A stretch of 64,000 nt of DNA, from positions 744,001 through 808,000 of the forward strand of contig JAVYIG010000095.1 in NCBI GenBank assembly GCA_035222895.1, in the 5' to 3' direction. This stretch comes from Strongylocentrotus droebachiensis. Lineage: Eukaryota > Echinodermata > Echinoidea > Camarodonta > Strongylocentrotidae. Positions 32,481-47,800 of this stretch are shown here, piece by piece. The notes under the pieces are model-generated. The model searched no databases. It was given only the letters and a program-made list of their open reading frames with translations, and was not told the DNA's origin. The position numbers and the translations under genes were made by a program. Positions within the stretch are counted from its first letter, which is position 1; the number at the start of each line of letters is the position of its first letter.

Positions 32481-34468
32481 ATTTGTTATTACATGTATTT
32501 ATTATTCTTAATATTTATATTATCAATCTTACTATTTGTATTATTATTATTATTAATATTATTTTGTGGGCCTGATAAAATGTGAGCGAACACAAAATAA
32601 AAAGATACATATTTCTGCTAAAAATTGTTATGTTCATCAAACTCGTGTCTTCTTCACAGACCGGCTTGACAGAATATCCTTCAACCACCGACTGATGATC
32701 ACAAAGAGCGATTTATCAAAATTGTTCCAGTGGTACGCCATGAATTTAAGTTGTCATGGTAATGATTGATTAGTGTTCGTTCACTATGCTTGTCAGAAAG
32801 AACATATTTTTCCTCACTTTTGGAAACAATTATTCCTCGTAATTGTTATTGACTTATATACGCGTGATTGTAATTTTCTGTCCCAATTATTTTAGGCCTT
32901 GAATTTAGGCCTGCGTGCCAGGCAAACATGTTTTGAGTGTAACATCAAAATAATATAATTTCTTTTCCATGTATCTGTGGTATAAAAAACACAATTTTTT
33001 GTAAAAGGAACAAAGAATAAAATTAACCCCTAAAAATACTACTACTAGCCTAATTAAAGTTGAAGCCTTAGTTTCCGATGGATTCTACATTGAAATCCTG
33101 TATTGAAAGAACAATAATGCTGGAAAACGCTTTATTTAACATGTTTAATACTTTTTGTAGGAAAACATCTACAAATACAATAGCCCTGTAAGTGTGGTAA
33201 GAGTTGGGGAGAAAAGTTATAGGATTACCGATATCTAGATAAATATATTGATTTTGTGGATACCATACAACATTTGAAGAAATTATGGAGGGGGGGGGGG
33301 GTAGTTATGTTACCGTAAAAAGATTGTTAAATTGAATGCGAGTACTATATAGCATAAAATTATGACTCACAAATGGCTGAATGATAAATCCTGTAGATCC
33401 CCAATTCGTTTACATCAACTTTACATACTCCTATGATTTCACTTGCATCTCATACACCCTATATATCTTCATATCTTCACCTCAAAAATGAACCCTAAAG
33501 GACCTTAACAAATGTCATCATTTGTCTTAATAAATCGGCATCACTCGTTTGGTTTCGACGAAGCCCTGACAATCTTGATCTCGAAAGAGAGTGAGACAAA
33601 TAAGCGATAGACAAGCCATTTTGTTACACATCCTTGCATAGATTTATTGTTTTCAAATGATTCTTACAAACATCCGTCATTACTAAATTAAGACTATATT
33701 TGGTATGCAGAGAGTATAAGAGGAGAATAGCAATGACTATTTTCTTCCCAAAACCACGCCACAAAACATCACTACAATAACGAACAATGCCGCCCTTTTA
33801 TCCATCAACAGGGATAAATATGACGACTTCATAATTCTTCAGATGACATATAACAGTATGACTCACACGAAGACAAAATCAATGTTCAAATGCATGGCAA
33901 AACAAGCATTTATAAGAAATATTGCCGCGTCGCTATTCAGTCATCAATCTAATAGTGATTCACAACCTTGGAAGGGTCTGACATCAGAATGCAAAGAGTT
34001 ACTATTAAGTATTAAACAGTGCAGTCAAACTGTGAAATTTCAATTAATAAAATGTTGCGATTCATGTGTATTCATTGCATAAAATGGGATCTAATTCAAA
34101 TTGAAATATGACATAATTCATTAAAATTCATTGCATAATGAGACAACAACTGGACGGTTTATTTCCCAGTGCAATTTCTGTGGCTACGTGTGTATATTAC
34201 ATTGAACTCATTACAAACATAGTTACCATGACTATAGTTTGCATACATGACTTGTACTTCACGCCAAGACACAGTACGTGTGCTTACTAAACATGAACAA
34301 TAACCATGCTTAAGAGCATTATAAACAAAATAGTTTCAGCTCTTATGTATCTATACAAAGATAATATAAGCAATACCCTCCTAACAATGAAAGTTGATTG
34401 ATCTCAAGGATGAGAATAGCATGAAACCACACCATGTTTAATTTACTTGCTATTCTGTTGCCACATTT

Positions 34469-34640
34469 AGCGACCACCTGTATAGAAAGACCACCTGTCT
34501 ATAAAGACCGCATTTTTTCATTTCCTTTGAACATAGTTTCTCATTGAAACCTGTACTGAAAGGAACCTGCACATCATCTGCCTATAAAGACCACTTCTCA
34601 TGTTTCCCTCAAGTGGTCTTTATATACAGGTTTCCCTGTA
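34469..34640. mobile_element. Degraded relative of the 2211-2354 TA element
   Basis: GCGACCACCTGT-TAGAAAGACC at the left and AGTGGTCTTTATATACAGG then TTTCCCTGTA at the right; left terminus missing. Confidence 0.65.
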
Positions 34641-35339
34641 CATTGTACTACCAACCCCTTTCCCCCCAAGCCATGTGTATGCTCTTACAGAAATGATCTA
34701 CATCTGTCATCTGGGGCTCCTCTCACTTAGACATGAATGTTTAAATATGTGTGGTATCCGTTGGCAATATCTCTGCCAATAAACTGCATGACATCTTTTG
34801 AAGAAGAAAAAAGCCCACATAAAACACCACAGCAAATCACCATTATATTCATTTTGGTTAGGGTATGCAGGGTCTAAAAAATACATAACACTTCCAAGAA
34901 CCAAAATATATTTCATTTAGGTTTCAAAATCAAATTTCATTGCTGACATGGCCCTCTCCCCTTCCCACAACAAGAACAAAAAAATAATTAACCCCTTTGT
35001 TCTTAAATCATAATCAACTTGATTCATACAATAATTACATCATCAAATTATATCCTTTCATCTTAACAATTGGTACAAATGCTGAAATCAAATCACATGA
35101 AACCTCGGCGCCAGACAAGGAAGTAGCTCTTAATGTCTTCCTCAACACGCAGACATATTGCACACAAAAATATCTTCTGCCCGTCGTCACACATCAAGTG
35201 CCTTGTGGGTAGAAAGACTGCAATCACTACACAATAGAACAGCATGATGACTATAATTCTTGGAAGTTTTTGAAAAATCATAATCTTATTTTCTGATGAT
35301 TTCATTAAGCAGAGTTCAAACGATCGTAATTATTTTCAA

Positions 35340-35470
35340 AACATCAACTCAAGGGCAATGTCAATAACCTATTGTATATCCCATTGAAATCATGTTCAGA
35401 TTACGTAATAATTCATTCTAATGTTCGCACATTTCAATAAGTGACATTCAAGGCTATTGAAATTGCCTTA
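35340..35470. repeat. Interspersed repeat, partner of 30290-30430
   Basis: Same unit and orientation as 30290-30430, diverged. Confidence 0.6.
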
Positions 35471-38400
35471 GTTTGATAAGAGGAAACAAATCATTAAATG
35501 ACAAAGTTCATAGAACACAAAAACTGCAACAGATATAAAACATAATCACTCCTTGAAAAAGCCCAGACTTGTAAAAGTTGTTGTTGTTTTAGTTTTAAGG
35601 GCGTGTGTCATTCAATTGTGAATATTTACGCATTTGCCCATATTAGTCTTAAAACATCACTTGATTAATGATGTTGTTTTTAACATCATTTGACTATTAC
35701 ATATTGTTGTTTTCACAGGTACCTTGCTCTAGAACTATTCATAGCATTCATCATTTTTTTCTCACTAGCTACAAGATATTTTGCTTAAATATTTAAGAGT
35801 GAAAAACTGATTTTAACAATCTCCTTTTGAAAACTGAAAAATAACACATGATGGAAATAATGGGCATTCTATTCCTGTCTTGCTTATTTTCGTAATGTCC
35901 GGAATTCTGTTTTCTATTACATCCTCAACTAAAGTGGATTCTAGACTTGATGCAGAAGAATCTGCAGACAGTAAAGTTGCCGATTTGATACGGTGACATG
36001 CACTGATTGGCCCTTTCCTATCTGATCATGCTTATTGCACATGGTTCCTGTCGTTTATCTATACTCCATCCTGATCTACGGATAAGTGCGAAAACACGGG
36101 GAAACTATAAACTATAAATACTTTAAAACCAGTTACACCATAGGAGTTTATCACGAGACAGCATCTCAAATCTGTCATGATTATTAATTATATCACACTG
36201 TGTCTTATCTTTGGGGGCACTTATGAAAGCTAGATTTTTACACATGTAACTGTCTGTTCTCCAGGGGCACTTTGCAAATTAGATTTTGATATGAACGACA
36301 TGTATGTATAGTTGTATACCTCTTTAATATGTCTTCATGATCTATGTGTACATCTGTGTCATATCTTTGGGTGTCACTTTTAAAACCTAATATGTCATTT
36401 ATCTCAGTGACTAATCTCTTTGGGGGAGCTTTTGAAAACTGGATTTGATTATCAAGATTCTACATGTATGTGTAAATGTACGTCAATTTCTAAAGTCCTC
36501 ATTACGGCATCTACAGTAAGAAGACTTACATCCTGTAGATTTTATCATGAACTGTAGAGCCCTTTCCCAGCGCTTCATCTGCTCTAGTTTACAAACCCTG
36601 ATGAAAACTAGATTAAGAAACAATCTACTGTATCTATGGTTTATCTTCTTACTTCAAGAAACTATGAAATCTTGGTGCCCAGTCTTGTTTGTACACACAC
36701 AAAACAGCAACAAATCCTATTAAATCAGATTTAACTCATATCCTCAAATCAAGTTATTGATCCTATTGCCATCATAAGTGGTATTTTGTTCTGTCTATGG
36801 GCTTATGTAGGGTTGAAAACACATTGGAACATGCACATATGAAGAAAGATGCAAAATTAGAATGAAAATCCATACTTTACAGATGGGTAAAATATGAGAA
36901 ATGAGATCGTTTCTCGTCTTGGAAATTCCCATCTGGTTATAAAGATATTCATAGTTATTCAATGACAACTTCCATTCTATGAAGACCTTCCTCCTTACTT
37001 AAACAAATACTAATATTTGTATAAATGCATTACTTTAGAGTATTTAAGCTAACTATGTACCCAACCTTCAAGAATAACATTAATGTCTGTTTTTCATACA
37101 TGGTGCACATATCACATGAATCAATATCTCTACATGTACATGTAGGTACTGTATACCGGTATGTTTTTTAGAGTGCCATGGAAATTATCACCCTAGCCTC
37201 GGTTCTAGCAGGTGATTAATTTCAACAACAAAAATAATTTTCTGATAAAAACCTTATCTAGACAACTAGACAAGGTTTTGAACCTTCAAACTCTTAATTG
37301 ACACTCTAGTGAGTGTACCACTATAGCCACAGTGTTCCTTACTACCAGTAAAGGGACCTACAAGTTACCCCAGGTTAATTCATGAAGAATGAAAATATTA
37401 CATGTGCCTTAAAATGGTAAATTAACAATCTCCATGGCTGGAATGCCTGTAAGAATCAAAATAAAGACTTTTATCCATCACTTTGACTCGTTATGTAACT
37501 CTAAAAGTCGGCAAGGACTAAATCAGGTACCATGACACAAGTCAAACTGACAAACACTGTACATGTATCGTCTGCTTGGCTTGGAGCCTGAAGGGAGGTA
37601 ACTCACATACGTGTATTTTACTACAGAGTTGACGTCCTTCTGTCTCCGAACAAACGATACGGTGAACACTCAACAGGTCAAATTGGTCATTTGCAGATGG
37701 AATGGAACAGATTGGCTTAATTGGAAATGTCATCGTCATCAAAACAAAGCATGTTTCTCCTCCACATGAGGAATGACTGGCATTAATGAGATAATTGGTT
37801 TGGGTTCCTTGGGGGTGGTGTGTCGTAGCAGGGTGCCATGATTCTGCAGTTAAGTGAATGAGTGTTCCTGCCCCACCACCTGTTTGTTCAAGAAATTAAA
37901 GTGGCATCAAGCATTGTCCATTAGGCCCTGACATATAAACATAAACCTTATTTGGAGTTTGGACTTTGAGTGACAGATTCTCATGATGGATATTAATTGA
38001 AGGGGAAACTGGCATGAATGGATTTTGAGTGAACGTGTATTATGACATTTCATTATTTAGACATGCAAAAAAAAACACAAACTAAAGAACACTTTATACT
38101 GGAAATCACACTCGCCGAAAAGCAAAAGTCAAATGAAACCATTGTTATGCAACGGATTGGGGTTACTTGCTTGAATTTCTTTTCATTATTTTGTTTCTTT
38201 AGTAATCCATTCATTTCATTGACATCCAAATGCTTGAGTTCCGTACACTATTCTGCAATTTTCAAAGCATTCCAAAATCTTGCTAGTACATTATATAAAT
38301 GGAAATTCATTGACCTTATTAAATGGAAACCATGTTTCTTATGGTAGCTAGTCTTCGAGCCATTTGGCTGGTAAGACTTTAACACATAGTTGACTATTTG

Positions 38401-38523
38401 CTGACAAGTTATTATTAAGTATTCACTTGTATGGCACATATATCAGTTTAATTTTCAATTTCCATTTGCCCAAATCTAAATGTACACTTTCCCTTCAAAG
38501 CTTGATTCACTGTTAGAGACACA

Positions 38524-38529
38524 TTTATT
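38524..38529 (-). terminator. Candidate polyadenylation signal for RIT
   Basis: AATAAA on the minus strand about 930 bp past the RIT stop codon. Others exist further on; this is only the nearest plausible one noted. Confidence 0.25.
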
Positions 38530-39455
38530 ATAAAGTTACAATACATTTACAGAACACACCACTAAAAACAGATACAGACAGATGGCACACAACTTCATGC
38601 AAGAGACAATCTGAACATTAGACCACACTGGTAGAATGGCTACAGAAAGAAACACAAACATATAACAAAGAAGATTTCAAAAATTCATCTAACATGCAAA
38701 AAACATTAAGTGGTTGACTCAAATTTCATCATCTGTCCACATTTGCACAGTTTTTGCATCATTTCTTGTATCAAATGTCTTTTGGTGTTTTCCATCAAAC
38801 TCTATAAAAAGGAAATCATCCAAGGCATTCACTTCCTCAAGCAGTCTGAAGCTGCTTTTTCGTTCCTAATCTTTGCAGCATTAGCATCAGAAACTGAAAG
38901 TCCTGTCGACCTTCAACCATTCTGGCTCTTTTCCCAATATTGTCAAGAGTCCATAACTTTGGAGATAGCTTGGCAGCATACATTTTGTTATTAGTTTGGT
39001 TCTCTCTTCACATTCATGTGTTTCAGCGACCTTTTGACCCTTCTTTTCCTTTACAGTTCCATCTGTCCAACAGGTGTCGTGCTCCATGCCATTCTCAATG
39101 ACGCATAGACAACCATCGTGAGGAGCTAGCAGATTGTGTTTGTGGAGCCTCTCTCCTCACCATTCACACACACTAGTTAATTAACCAGGATGGCAGACCC
39201 CATGGGGGTCTGTCCTCTTTGCAAGGTCTCCCATGATGCACCTCCCTCTAGGGGGCGCCGTATCCCTCACACGACGACGACGGGACGAAGAAGAAGCCAT
39301 TCAATAATTTACTCGGGATGACACACAAACCACAGACGCATTGCAGGTTGCCACTCCCTAGCTTGAGTCACACACATAACACAGAGAGCGTGCGAGGAGC
39401 AGGGAGGGAGGGGGAGTCTTTGATCTCCGATTAATTTGCTCTGTCACTTTTTAGC

Positions 39456-41782
39456 TCACGATGATGACGACTCACTATGTTGCTTCTTAAACACCCTCCT
39501 GGCTATCTTGTGCAGACTCATGCCGCGGCTCTTTCTCTTCGATCGCTTCTCCTGTGCCTGGATCTCCGCTCGCTCCTTTTTCCTGATCTCTCTGACCAAC
39601 GTGTGGAAGACGTCGTCCACAAAGTGCCTCAGAGCTGCGGAGGTCTCAAAGAAAGGACAGTTGAACTCTCTAGCCAACGCATGACCTTCTTCAGGTTGCA
39701 CCTAGAAAAGAGAGAAAGACAAGAGATATGTTGTTTATTTATCTTTATTCAAGAAAATACATATATCATAATGATAAAGATGTTACATAAAACCCAGGAC
39801 AGAGATTTGAATTACATTGGATGCATCTCATGCAGGGTTAAACAATTACAATACACATTACACAATAACAAAACGGAAAAGAGAACCTCATAACGCCGAG
39901 AAAATAATGTTCATCATAAACACAGTTACATGTAAATGAAATCATGAGGGTCTACATAATGCCTTAATGGGCAGTTTTCTTCCCTTTTTCATAGTTTATT
40001 CTACATACCGTACACGGTGCTGTGTGTTAATTTCTTCCTTTTTGAAGAAAAGTCGATTTCAAACAAGTTTACGTACTAGCCCATTTCTCTTTGTAAGTTT
40101 AAATTAATAAGGCATAACACGTGACTGCTTGTTCTTGACAGGATTGGAGAAAGCTCACAAGAAGACTGTCACATATTAAGAATTATTGATTGATGTTATA
40201 ATAACTGTTCAAAAAATTGGCAATTTTTTGGTTAAATTTTGAAATCTTCTTTCACATCGGTTCATTTAATATTTTTTTCCTTCTACATGTTAATATGAAA
40301 GAATAGAAAATAAGTTTTAATGGTTGCTAATGTGAGGAGGGAACACTGATTAATTTAGAAAATAAGAAAACTTTGAACTGTTTTGAATTGAAAAAGAAGA
40401 AAACAAAAAAGAGAACTGAATGTACATACCACTCTCAAGTGCTCAAGGTCATATTTGTTTCCGACAAGGACGATGGGTATATCCTCGGTGTTTCTGACTC
40501 TTTCAATGTCTTTCTTAAACTCTGCAGCCTCCTGGAAGCTTCTCCTATCAGTGATAGAATAACAAATGATGAATCCTTCGCCCCTCCTCATGTACTGGTC
40601 ACGCATCGCTGTAAACTCAGCCTGTAAGACAAAAGAAAAAAAGAGGGAATTCCCCTGAATGTAAACCTCAGTCTGTACAAAATATAAAAAAAGGAATAAC
40701 GGCAACATTAGTAGTTTTCCACAGCTGTAAACTCAGCCTGTGGGACAAAATAAAAAAAGAAAATGTCACTAATTGTAAACCTCAGTCTGTAACACAAAAT
40801 AAACAAACAAAGAATAATGGCAACATTAATAGTTTTCCACAGCTGTAAACTCAGCCTGTAACTGTAAGGCAAAATAAAAACAATATTAATGGCAACATTA
40901 TCAGTTTTCCACAGCTGTAAAAGCAGCTTGTCAAAGAGATTAAAACAAGAATTGCATGAATATGTTTTTAACTGTCAAAAGAGGTAGGGAGGTGAGAGGA
41001 AAGGGAAATGATTGACTAATTTTTCAGCAACAACAAGGTCAATAACTACATGTACCACTGGTCAGCTTCCTTAGTTCAACCCTGGGCCAAACATTATACC
41101 AATCCTTAAGTCTTATGTATGGCTACAACTAACATTCAAAATAACTTGCACCTCATATCTATGATGGAATATACCAAAAGCAAATGTTACACATGTAATG
41201 ACTTTAGGACCATTGTTTATTTCATCACAAACCTTTCCTTTTCATAAAAATTATTAAAAAACGAAAATGGAAATATAAACCTGCATGTACACCTAAGAAA
41301 TAAACGTGAAGTGATTATAAATTTAAAACATATCACTGTGCATGAGCATGGATTTTGTATAACCTCTTTCCTTTGTGTATTTCTTGTAACAATACCCCAT
41401 CTCCTCTTACAGGTCATTACCCTCTAATCTATCTGTCATTCTGAATAAAAATTGACATGAGGGGGCATCTCTTTGTTCTATCTGCAATTCAATACCCTCT
41501 TATGGGTACTTTATAATATACAATTTATAAACCTGTATCTCTCTCCCCTCTCCCCTCTCTCTTCTTCATTTTTGTGAGCATGTCCTTCTCTCATCTTTCT
41601 CCTCATCCCTCTTTCTTGTCTTTTCCTAGCTTTATAATGCTAACCTCCACCCTATCCTCCCTCCCCCACTCCCTCTCTCTCTTTCTATTTGGTATGTATC
41701 TCTCTCTGCCCTTTATTCCCTCCCTCCCCATTTTCTCAGTATGTGCATGTACATGTACAATTACATGTATGTCTGTCTGAAT

Positions 41783-41847
<65 letters not shown>

Positions 41848-44800
41848 AGTGTTTAATCCCCTTTCTCTCCCTTATTTATCTAGTTGTCTACCTGCACCTC
41901 CTTTTGTTAAAGTCTCTATCTCTATTTCTCTCTCTCTCCCATTCCAATGCAGAGTGCCCATACAATATGTATACCCCTTCTTCCTCCTCCTCCTCTTTGT
42001 ACCCCACTCCCTGCCTTCTCTCCCTCCCTCCTTCCCTCCATTCCCAGGGATCTCTCACTCAGCCTCTATCCAGGGTAGCTAGCATTGAGTGTCTTGGTTC
42101 AATGTCATCATCATGCCTCTCACAAAGGGGTAATACAATCACCCTGCTTGCTCCACCAGCCAGCCAACTCAGCCAGCCAGCCAGGCTGGGAGACGCTAAC
42201 TCACTGCTACAGGTCAACATTAGTCTTCTTTCATTCTCTACAGCCATAGCTACAATGCATGGCATTTCATTTACTATGCACAACCACCCTGTACCTCTAT
42301 CACACAGGAGTCACAAGGAAAAATAAAATCCTTTAATTACGCATTTCTCACATGTACATGTAGATGTGGTCGTAAAATTTAGAGTTATGGAATCATTCTT
42401 AGAGATGATTCAGTAATGCATGCAGGTCTGAGGCAGCCTCTACTTTATATGTGTGTACATCGAGCTCGCCTGCTTGCGGTTAGGGCTGTTTGAAAACACT
42501 CGCTGCACATGAATAATGGGTTCTGTGCACAGCCAACGAACGAACGAACGAGGTTAGCAGCACACAATAGCGTGCATCTCTGTAGGTTAACCGACTTGTC
42601 AACCACTGAGAGCACAAATTGGGTGTTTTTGTATGAGCAAGCAAGGGATGATTCATAACTGCATTGTGATTTATTTGTGGAATACAGGCTACTTTATCCC
42701 CTTTGTTAGTCACATGATCCAATACAAAAATAAAAACAACTTTGGTGCAGGCATGCATACACGTATAACATGAAGGGCATGTGAATGATTAGCCTACGGT
42801 ATTTGTCAAATGGGATTGGTTTCTGTAACTTTCTGTAAATCCACAACCAACCCTGTCACGTAGGCCTACAGTAGTACATGTAATTTAGTAAACTGGCAAA
42901 GATGTTTTCTATTGCATAATTGCATAGAACAGACTTTTAACACACTAGGAACCCTGATAATGAAATGTACCACTAGAAAAACCATAATAAAAACATGTCA
43001 TCATTTAGTGCAATACTGAAAATAACATGTACAACGTCAGACTACCAGTATACCATAATTATTATAGTGTACATGTACATGTGCATGTATGTGTGTTTTA
43101 TATGTACATGTAGCAACAACAACAAAAGTTTCTCATGAGCGCTGCAAATAACTGACAACTGGTATTCTGAACAATACATAGAGCAGTGGCAAGCAACTGT
43201 TATAACTAGACCTACATGTACATGTACATGAAATCCATGAATAGTCTTGATATATTTGTTTATATCTAGTATTAGAAAGTAAATCTAAATCAATAGCTTG
43301 CTTTTGAGTGCAGTTAATCACATAAGATACATGCTGAATCTGTTTATGTATAATCTTGAAAACAAGAGATGCAGTTAACCTCTTGAAAGTAGCTCCAATC
43401 AATCTCTATCATTAAAAGCAGTTTCAGTCTGAGAAGACAGAGTCTGTCCTATTCCCATGATCATCACATATCAAACAAAACCAAACTTTGTACAATCACT
43501 GCCAGGTTCAGATTGCACGAGGGTTGCATTCTAGGATTGCATTAATGGGACAAATAGCTCCAAACTACAGGCCGTATAACGTCTCACATGGCACCCAATG
43601 AACCTAGAGGGTGGGATAGAAACAAGAACTCTAACCTCTCCACCGTCCTGGGAATTATAAAGTTCAAGTCTGTGTGCGGAGTGAAACACCCAAGGGCATG
43701 AATTCAATCTACTTATTTGTTTTGAAGTGGACCACATTTCATGCAGCTGAAGTAACAATAAAAGCTTTTACATTTTGAATCTGAATGACCCCCAGGTCAC
43801 CTTCAATGTCTTAATCAACAAGACACTTCGATCAAGACTCAATCTCTCTTATTTCCAACCTTGAAGGCCATGCAAAAAAGTGTTTAAAATAAATACAAAT
43901 GTAGCTTTCTAAAGTAAATGCTTTTTTCACATTCAAATGCTTTATCCTAGGCAATTTGATCATTGTCTTTGCCCTACATGTACCGGTAGCTACATATAAT
44001 GTAAGTGTGAAAAGACAGCAAGAAATTTCAATATCATCTATGAAGTACAGTGTACATGTAGAATGATTACCATTGCCGTTTTTCCAAACCTAAATACAGC
44101 ATATGGGTAGAAATTATTAATTCTAACTCATAAATTATAATGAAATGTAAAGCCTATTGCAGGGCTTGACACTAACAAATGCCCAGGACACTAGGGGTGC
44201 CCAAAATCTAACTCTGGACCCCCCCCCCAAAAAAAAGAAGTAATATATGAAGAACTACACTGTACATGTGCATATCAACTGTGAAAATTGGTGAAACTAA
44301 TTTTGTTTTGGGGGTCAGGCTACGAACGTCGGACCCGGCATAGAGCCTGTGATACAGCATTAAAATAGGCTGATTGGGAGTGTGATAGAAACACATGGGA
44401 ACCCAGTAGGAAATGATATCTCTCTGACAGATTGGGGTGAATTAATCAGGGTGTTCCAGCTTAAGGCCGGGGTGTATAAAGATGGGTGTTGTAGAGGTAC
44501 CCTAGCTTACAGATAAGCTTGGGAGTATACCCCAGACTAGAAAATAGAAATGAAGAAAATCATTTAATTCCAAGGCTTAAGACTGACTGAGGACTGTTTA
44601 GATGGTATAGTATAGTACAAATGTAGACTGATTTCAATCTAAATCCTGAGGTGGGGTTTCAGGGAGAGGGCTCTTGAAAGTATAAATATAGCTAGCCTCT
44701 AATGAAATTGCTAGTACATGGGTCAACGAAAGAAGAATAAACACCAAGGTGTCTAAATCCTAACGTTTCACTTTCAAGATTGCAAGCTTAGTAAAATTAC

Positions 44801-47800
44801 TTATTAATATAAATCCTAATAATAGTCCCATACACATAATCTGTGAAATCAGAACCGATGGTATTTGCTAAAAATAAATCTTCTTTTTGCAGTCCTGACA
44901 AAAATTCATGAAATTCAGAATTCACTTTGTAATTCAATAAGTATACTGTGGCAAATGTACATGTAGGCCACATACACATACATATTACACAAGTTTTTTG
45001 CAAGCTTTACGGTTTACGGTACATGTACATGTACTTTCTGGTTTTACAACAATTTAGTGGTCGCTGCGCATGTCATATCTTTTGAACCTACCCTTTCCCT
45101 GTCCAATTTTGATTGATATTCAGACCCCTTTTCCCTCTTTCCATGAAATTAGTATGAACCACAAGAAAAAAATGGATTCCACAAATATAAATTGGTACAC
45201 AACAGGATGTAGAAATTTGGTTGTGAAAAGTTACATGTAGAGTTGTATACCCCACAATACGAACATTATATTATCTTTTCAACTGTGCCCCCCCCCCCCC
45301 CCCACCTACAACATGTACATGTACATGATCGTCCATCATACTGAATATTTACTGATAAGACCACTGGATGGAGGGAATTAACTTTAACTGATATGATTAA
45401 TGGATGTTTTACACTGGCCACATGATTAAGATAAGGCAAATGATTGTCTGATGTCTATTAAAGAATCCTGAACTGCAACAAAATGGTAGAAGATTTTATT
45501 TTGCTACATGTACATGGGCAGGTCCAAGCTATTTGCTTTGTGACGTACGGGACATTCAGAGACTTTAAACAAGAAATAACAATGGATGACATTATTTATA
45601 TGGCTGACTTTTGGTATGAGTCTGTGGCTATTATGGCCTAGTTCATTTGTGGAAAGTTTTAGTTCTGACCAATTCATAAATTAATTTTTAATGTAATTAA
45701 TGTGCTGCGTGACGTACGGGACCAGAGAATTTCTGACTTTTTCAAAAATAAGTTCATCATAAAAGTTCTCTGAATTTATTAAGTTATGAGATTTATGGTA
45801 ATGATATCTTAATTCATTATGGAATCAAGCATTAATCACAACTATTACCATATTTTTCTGACCTTTCGTTGTTATGTAATATACCAAAACATAAATGTGT
45901 GTATGTGACGTACGGGACATGTGACGTACGGGACAACTTTTCCCTATGGGAAAATGCATTGAAATGAAGAATTTTCGTCAAAATTTGTTAAATGTGAACA
46001 ATTTTAACTAAAATCAGTAACAATTAGAGTGTTTTAGAACCCAATTAGATCCTCTGACCATCACTTAATAACCTCTGTGTTAATTTATGGGGTAAATCAA
46101 TACAAATATTACTTTAACAAAGAAAACAAATTGAATTAACCATTTTTATTCCATTTACCCATCTATCATGTGCAGTCATGCTTCTTTTCTCATTTCTTTT
46201 ATCCATTCCATTAAACATTGCAAAACGTTTTTAAATAATAATTAATAAAGAAGATGAACTTGAACTTGAAAACTTTTATTTAAACTTGTTTGAAACACAG
46301 GGGCACACTCGGCACATCATATTTTGTCAAAGAACATTTCTTATGCTCTAAGTGTTTGTGAACAAAGATACATTCAAAATATGAAGTCTTTTCTTCATAG
46401 CTTGTTTGAATTACTTGATAGTAATATCATAGAATTTTGAAGGAATTCAAAGATAATGCTGAACATATTGTCTTTTTTAAATCCTTTTATCACAGATTAG
46501 AACATGTATATGTTGCTGTCATATATTCAAGAAATTTGATGTACATTAATGTAGCCTACATGTTTGTGAAAGATGGATACAAAAATATAAATCTTGAATG
46601 TATTTTGTATTGATTAAAGACATCTTATTGACACCACCAGATATAAGAAATTAAAACCCTAAAGGTTTGTGTGACCTTTTCCACAATTCAAAAGATTAAA
46701 GCAAAATCAACAAAAATGCATGGGTGACTGGGTGTAAAAGTGATAAAAATCTTAAGTGGGTGAGAGTGTGAAATACTCAAAAAGGCTATCCTTCCTTAAA
46801 AGTTATGGTTTAGTTTTTAGGAGATCAAAATTCCCAAGCTGGCTCCATAACATGTACAGTGTATGCTGTAATCCTTTACCATCATATATGACATTTAAAT
46901 AGAATATAAAAAAAAACTCACATGGAGAGCTTGATAGCATACATGTGCTAAGATTCTTACCTGCATCATCTATGAGTTGTAAAAGCCAGCTTTTGGTGCA
47001 TCTACTACCTTATAATTTCATTAGACTCATTCCAGGAACTAGTACACTATTATGATTTACATATTTAGCATCCTGCCAATGTTGGGGACATCAACTGGCA
47101 AAATACCAAAGTTGATAATACCAGGGGTCTGGCTTGAAGACTAATTACATCAAATTCAGTACAAAGTTACAAACAAGTAAATTCCTAGAAGGGACCCAGT
47201 TGGAATGTTCATATATCCCTGTTTACAACAAGTTTCCTAACACAGTATATATTCTCCTTTTGGTCATTTCCTTTTTCACATCTTGCATTGGTTTTATATG
47301 GGGTTGTCCCGTACGTCACACACTTGTCCCGTACGTCACATTTCTTAATTTGATTATGTAATCAACACAGAATTTTTGTAATTTTTGTTAAACCTATTTT
47401 TTGTTAGGTATTCATCTAAATTAGAACTTCCTAGAATATCTTTAAAAAAAATATATATTTTCATAATTAAAATTAAACAAATTATGATCAAATTGTGACG
47501 TACGGGACATCACACTTTGGAACCTACCTCATTTGCATAATTAATTAATTTTGAAAGTTTTTATATTTTTTTCCTATTTTCTAGCATGATGGTCTACAAT
47601 TCCTGAGATATTTAATTTTAAACAAATAATTCAAACGAGATACAAAAATAAAAATGTAATGTCCCGTACGTCACGCTAATTAATAAAAATCGAAGTTCGT
47701 GACCTTGGCACTCTTCGTATTTTGATTTTTTTAATTTTTTTTTATCAGATTCATAAAATTCATAGTTTCAGCTTTAAAATGACGTTTAGTTTGTTAAGTA

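Larger units (their letters stand above)
32490..38500. other. AT-rich region without a recognised gene
   Basis: Only short ORFs without recognisable domains. Contains a G-run at 33289-33301 and two placed repeats (34469-34640 and 35340-35470). Part may be the RIT 3' untranslated region, because no clear end of that transcript could be set. Confidence 0.5.
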
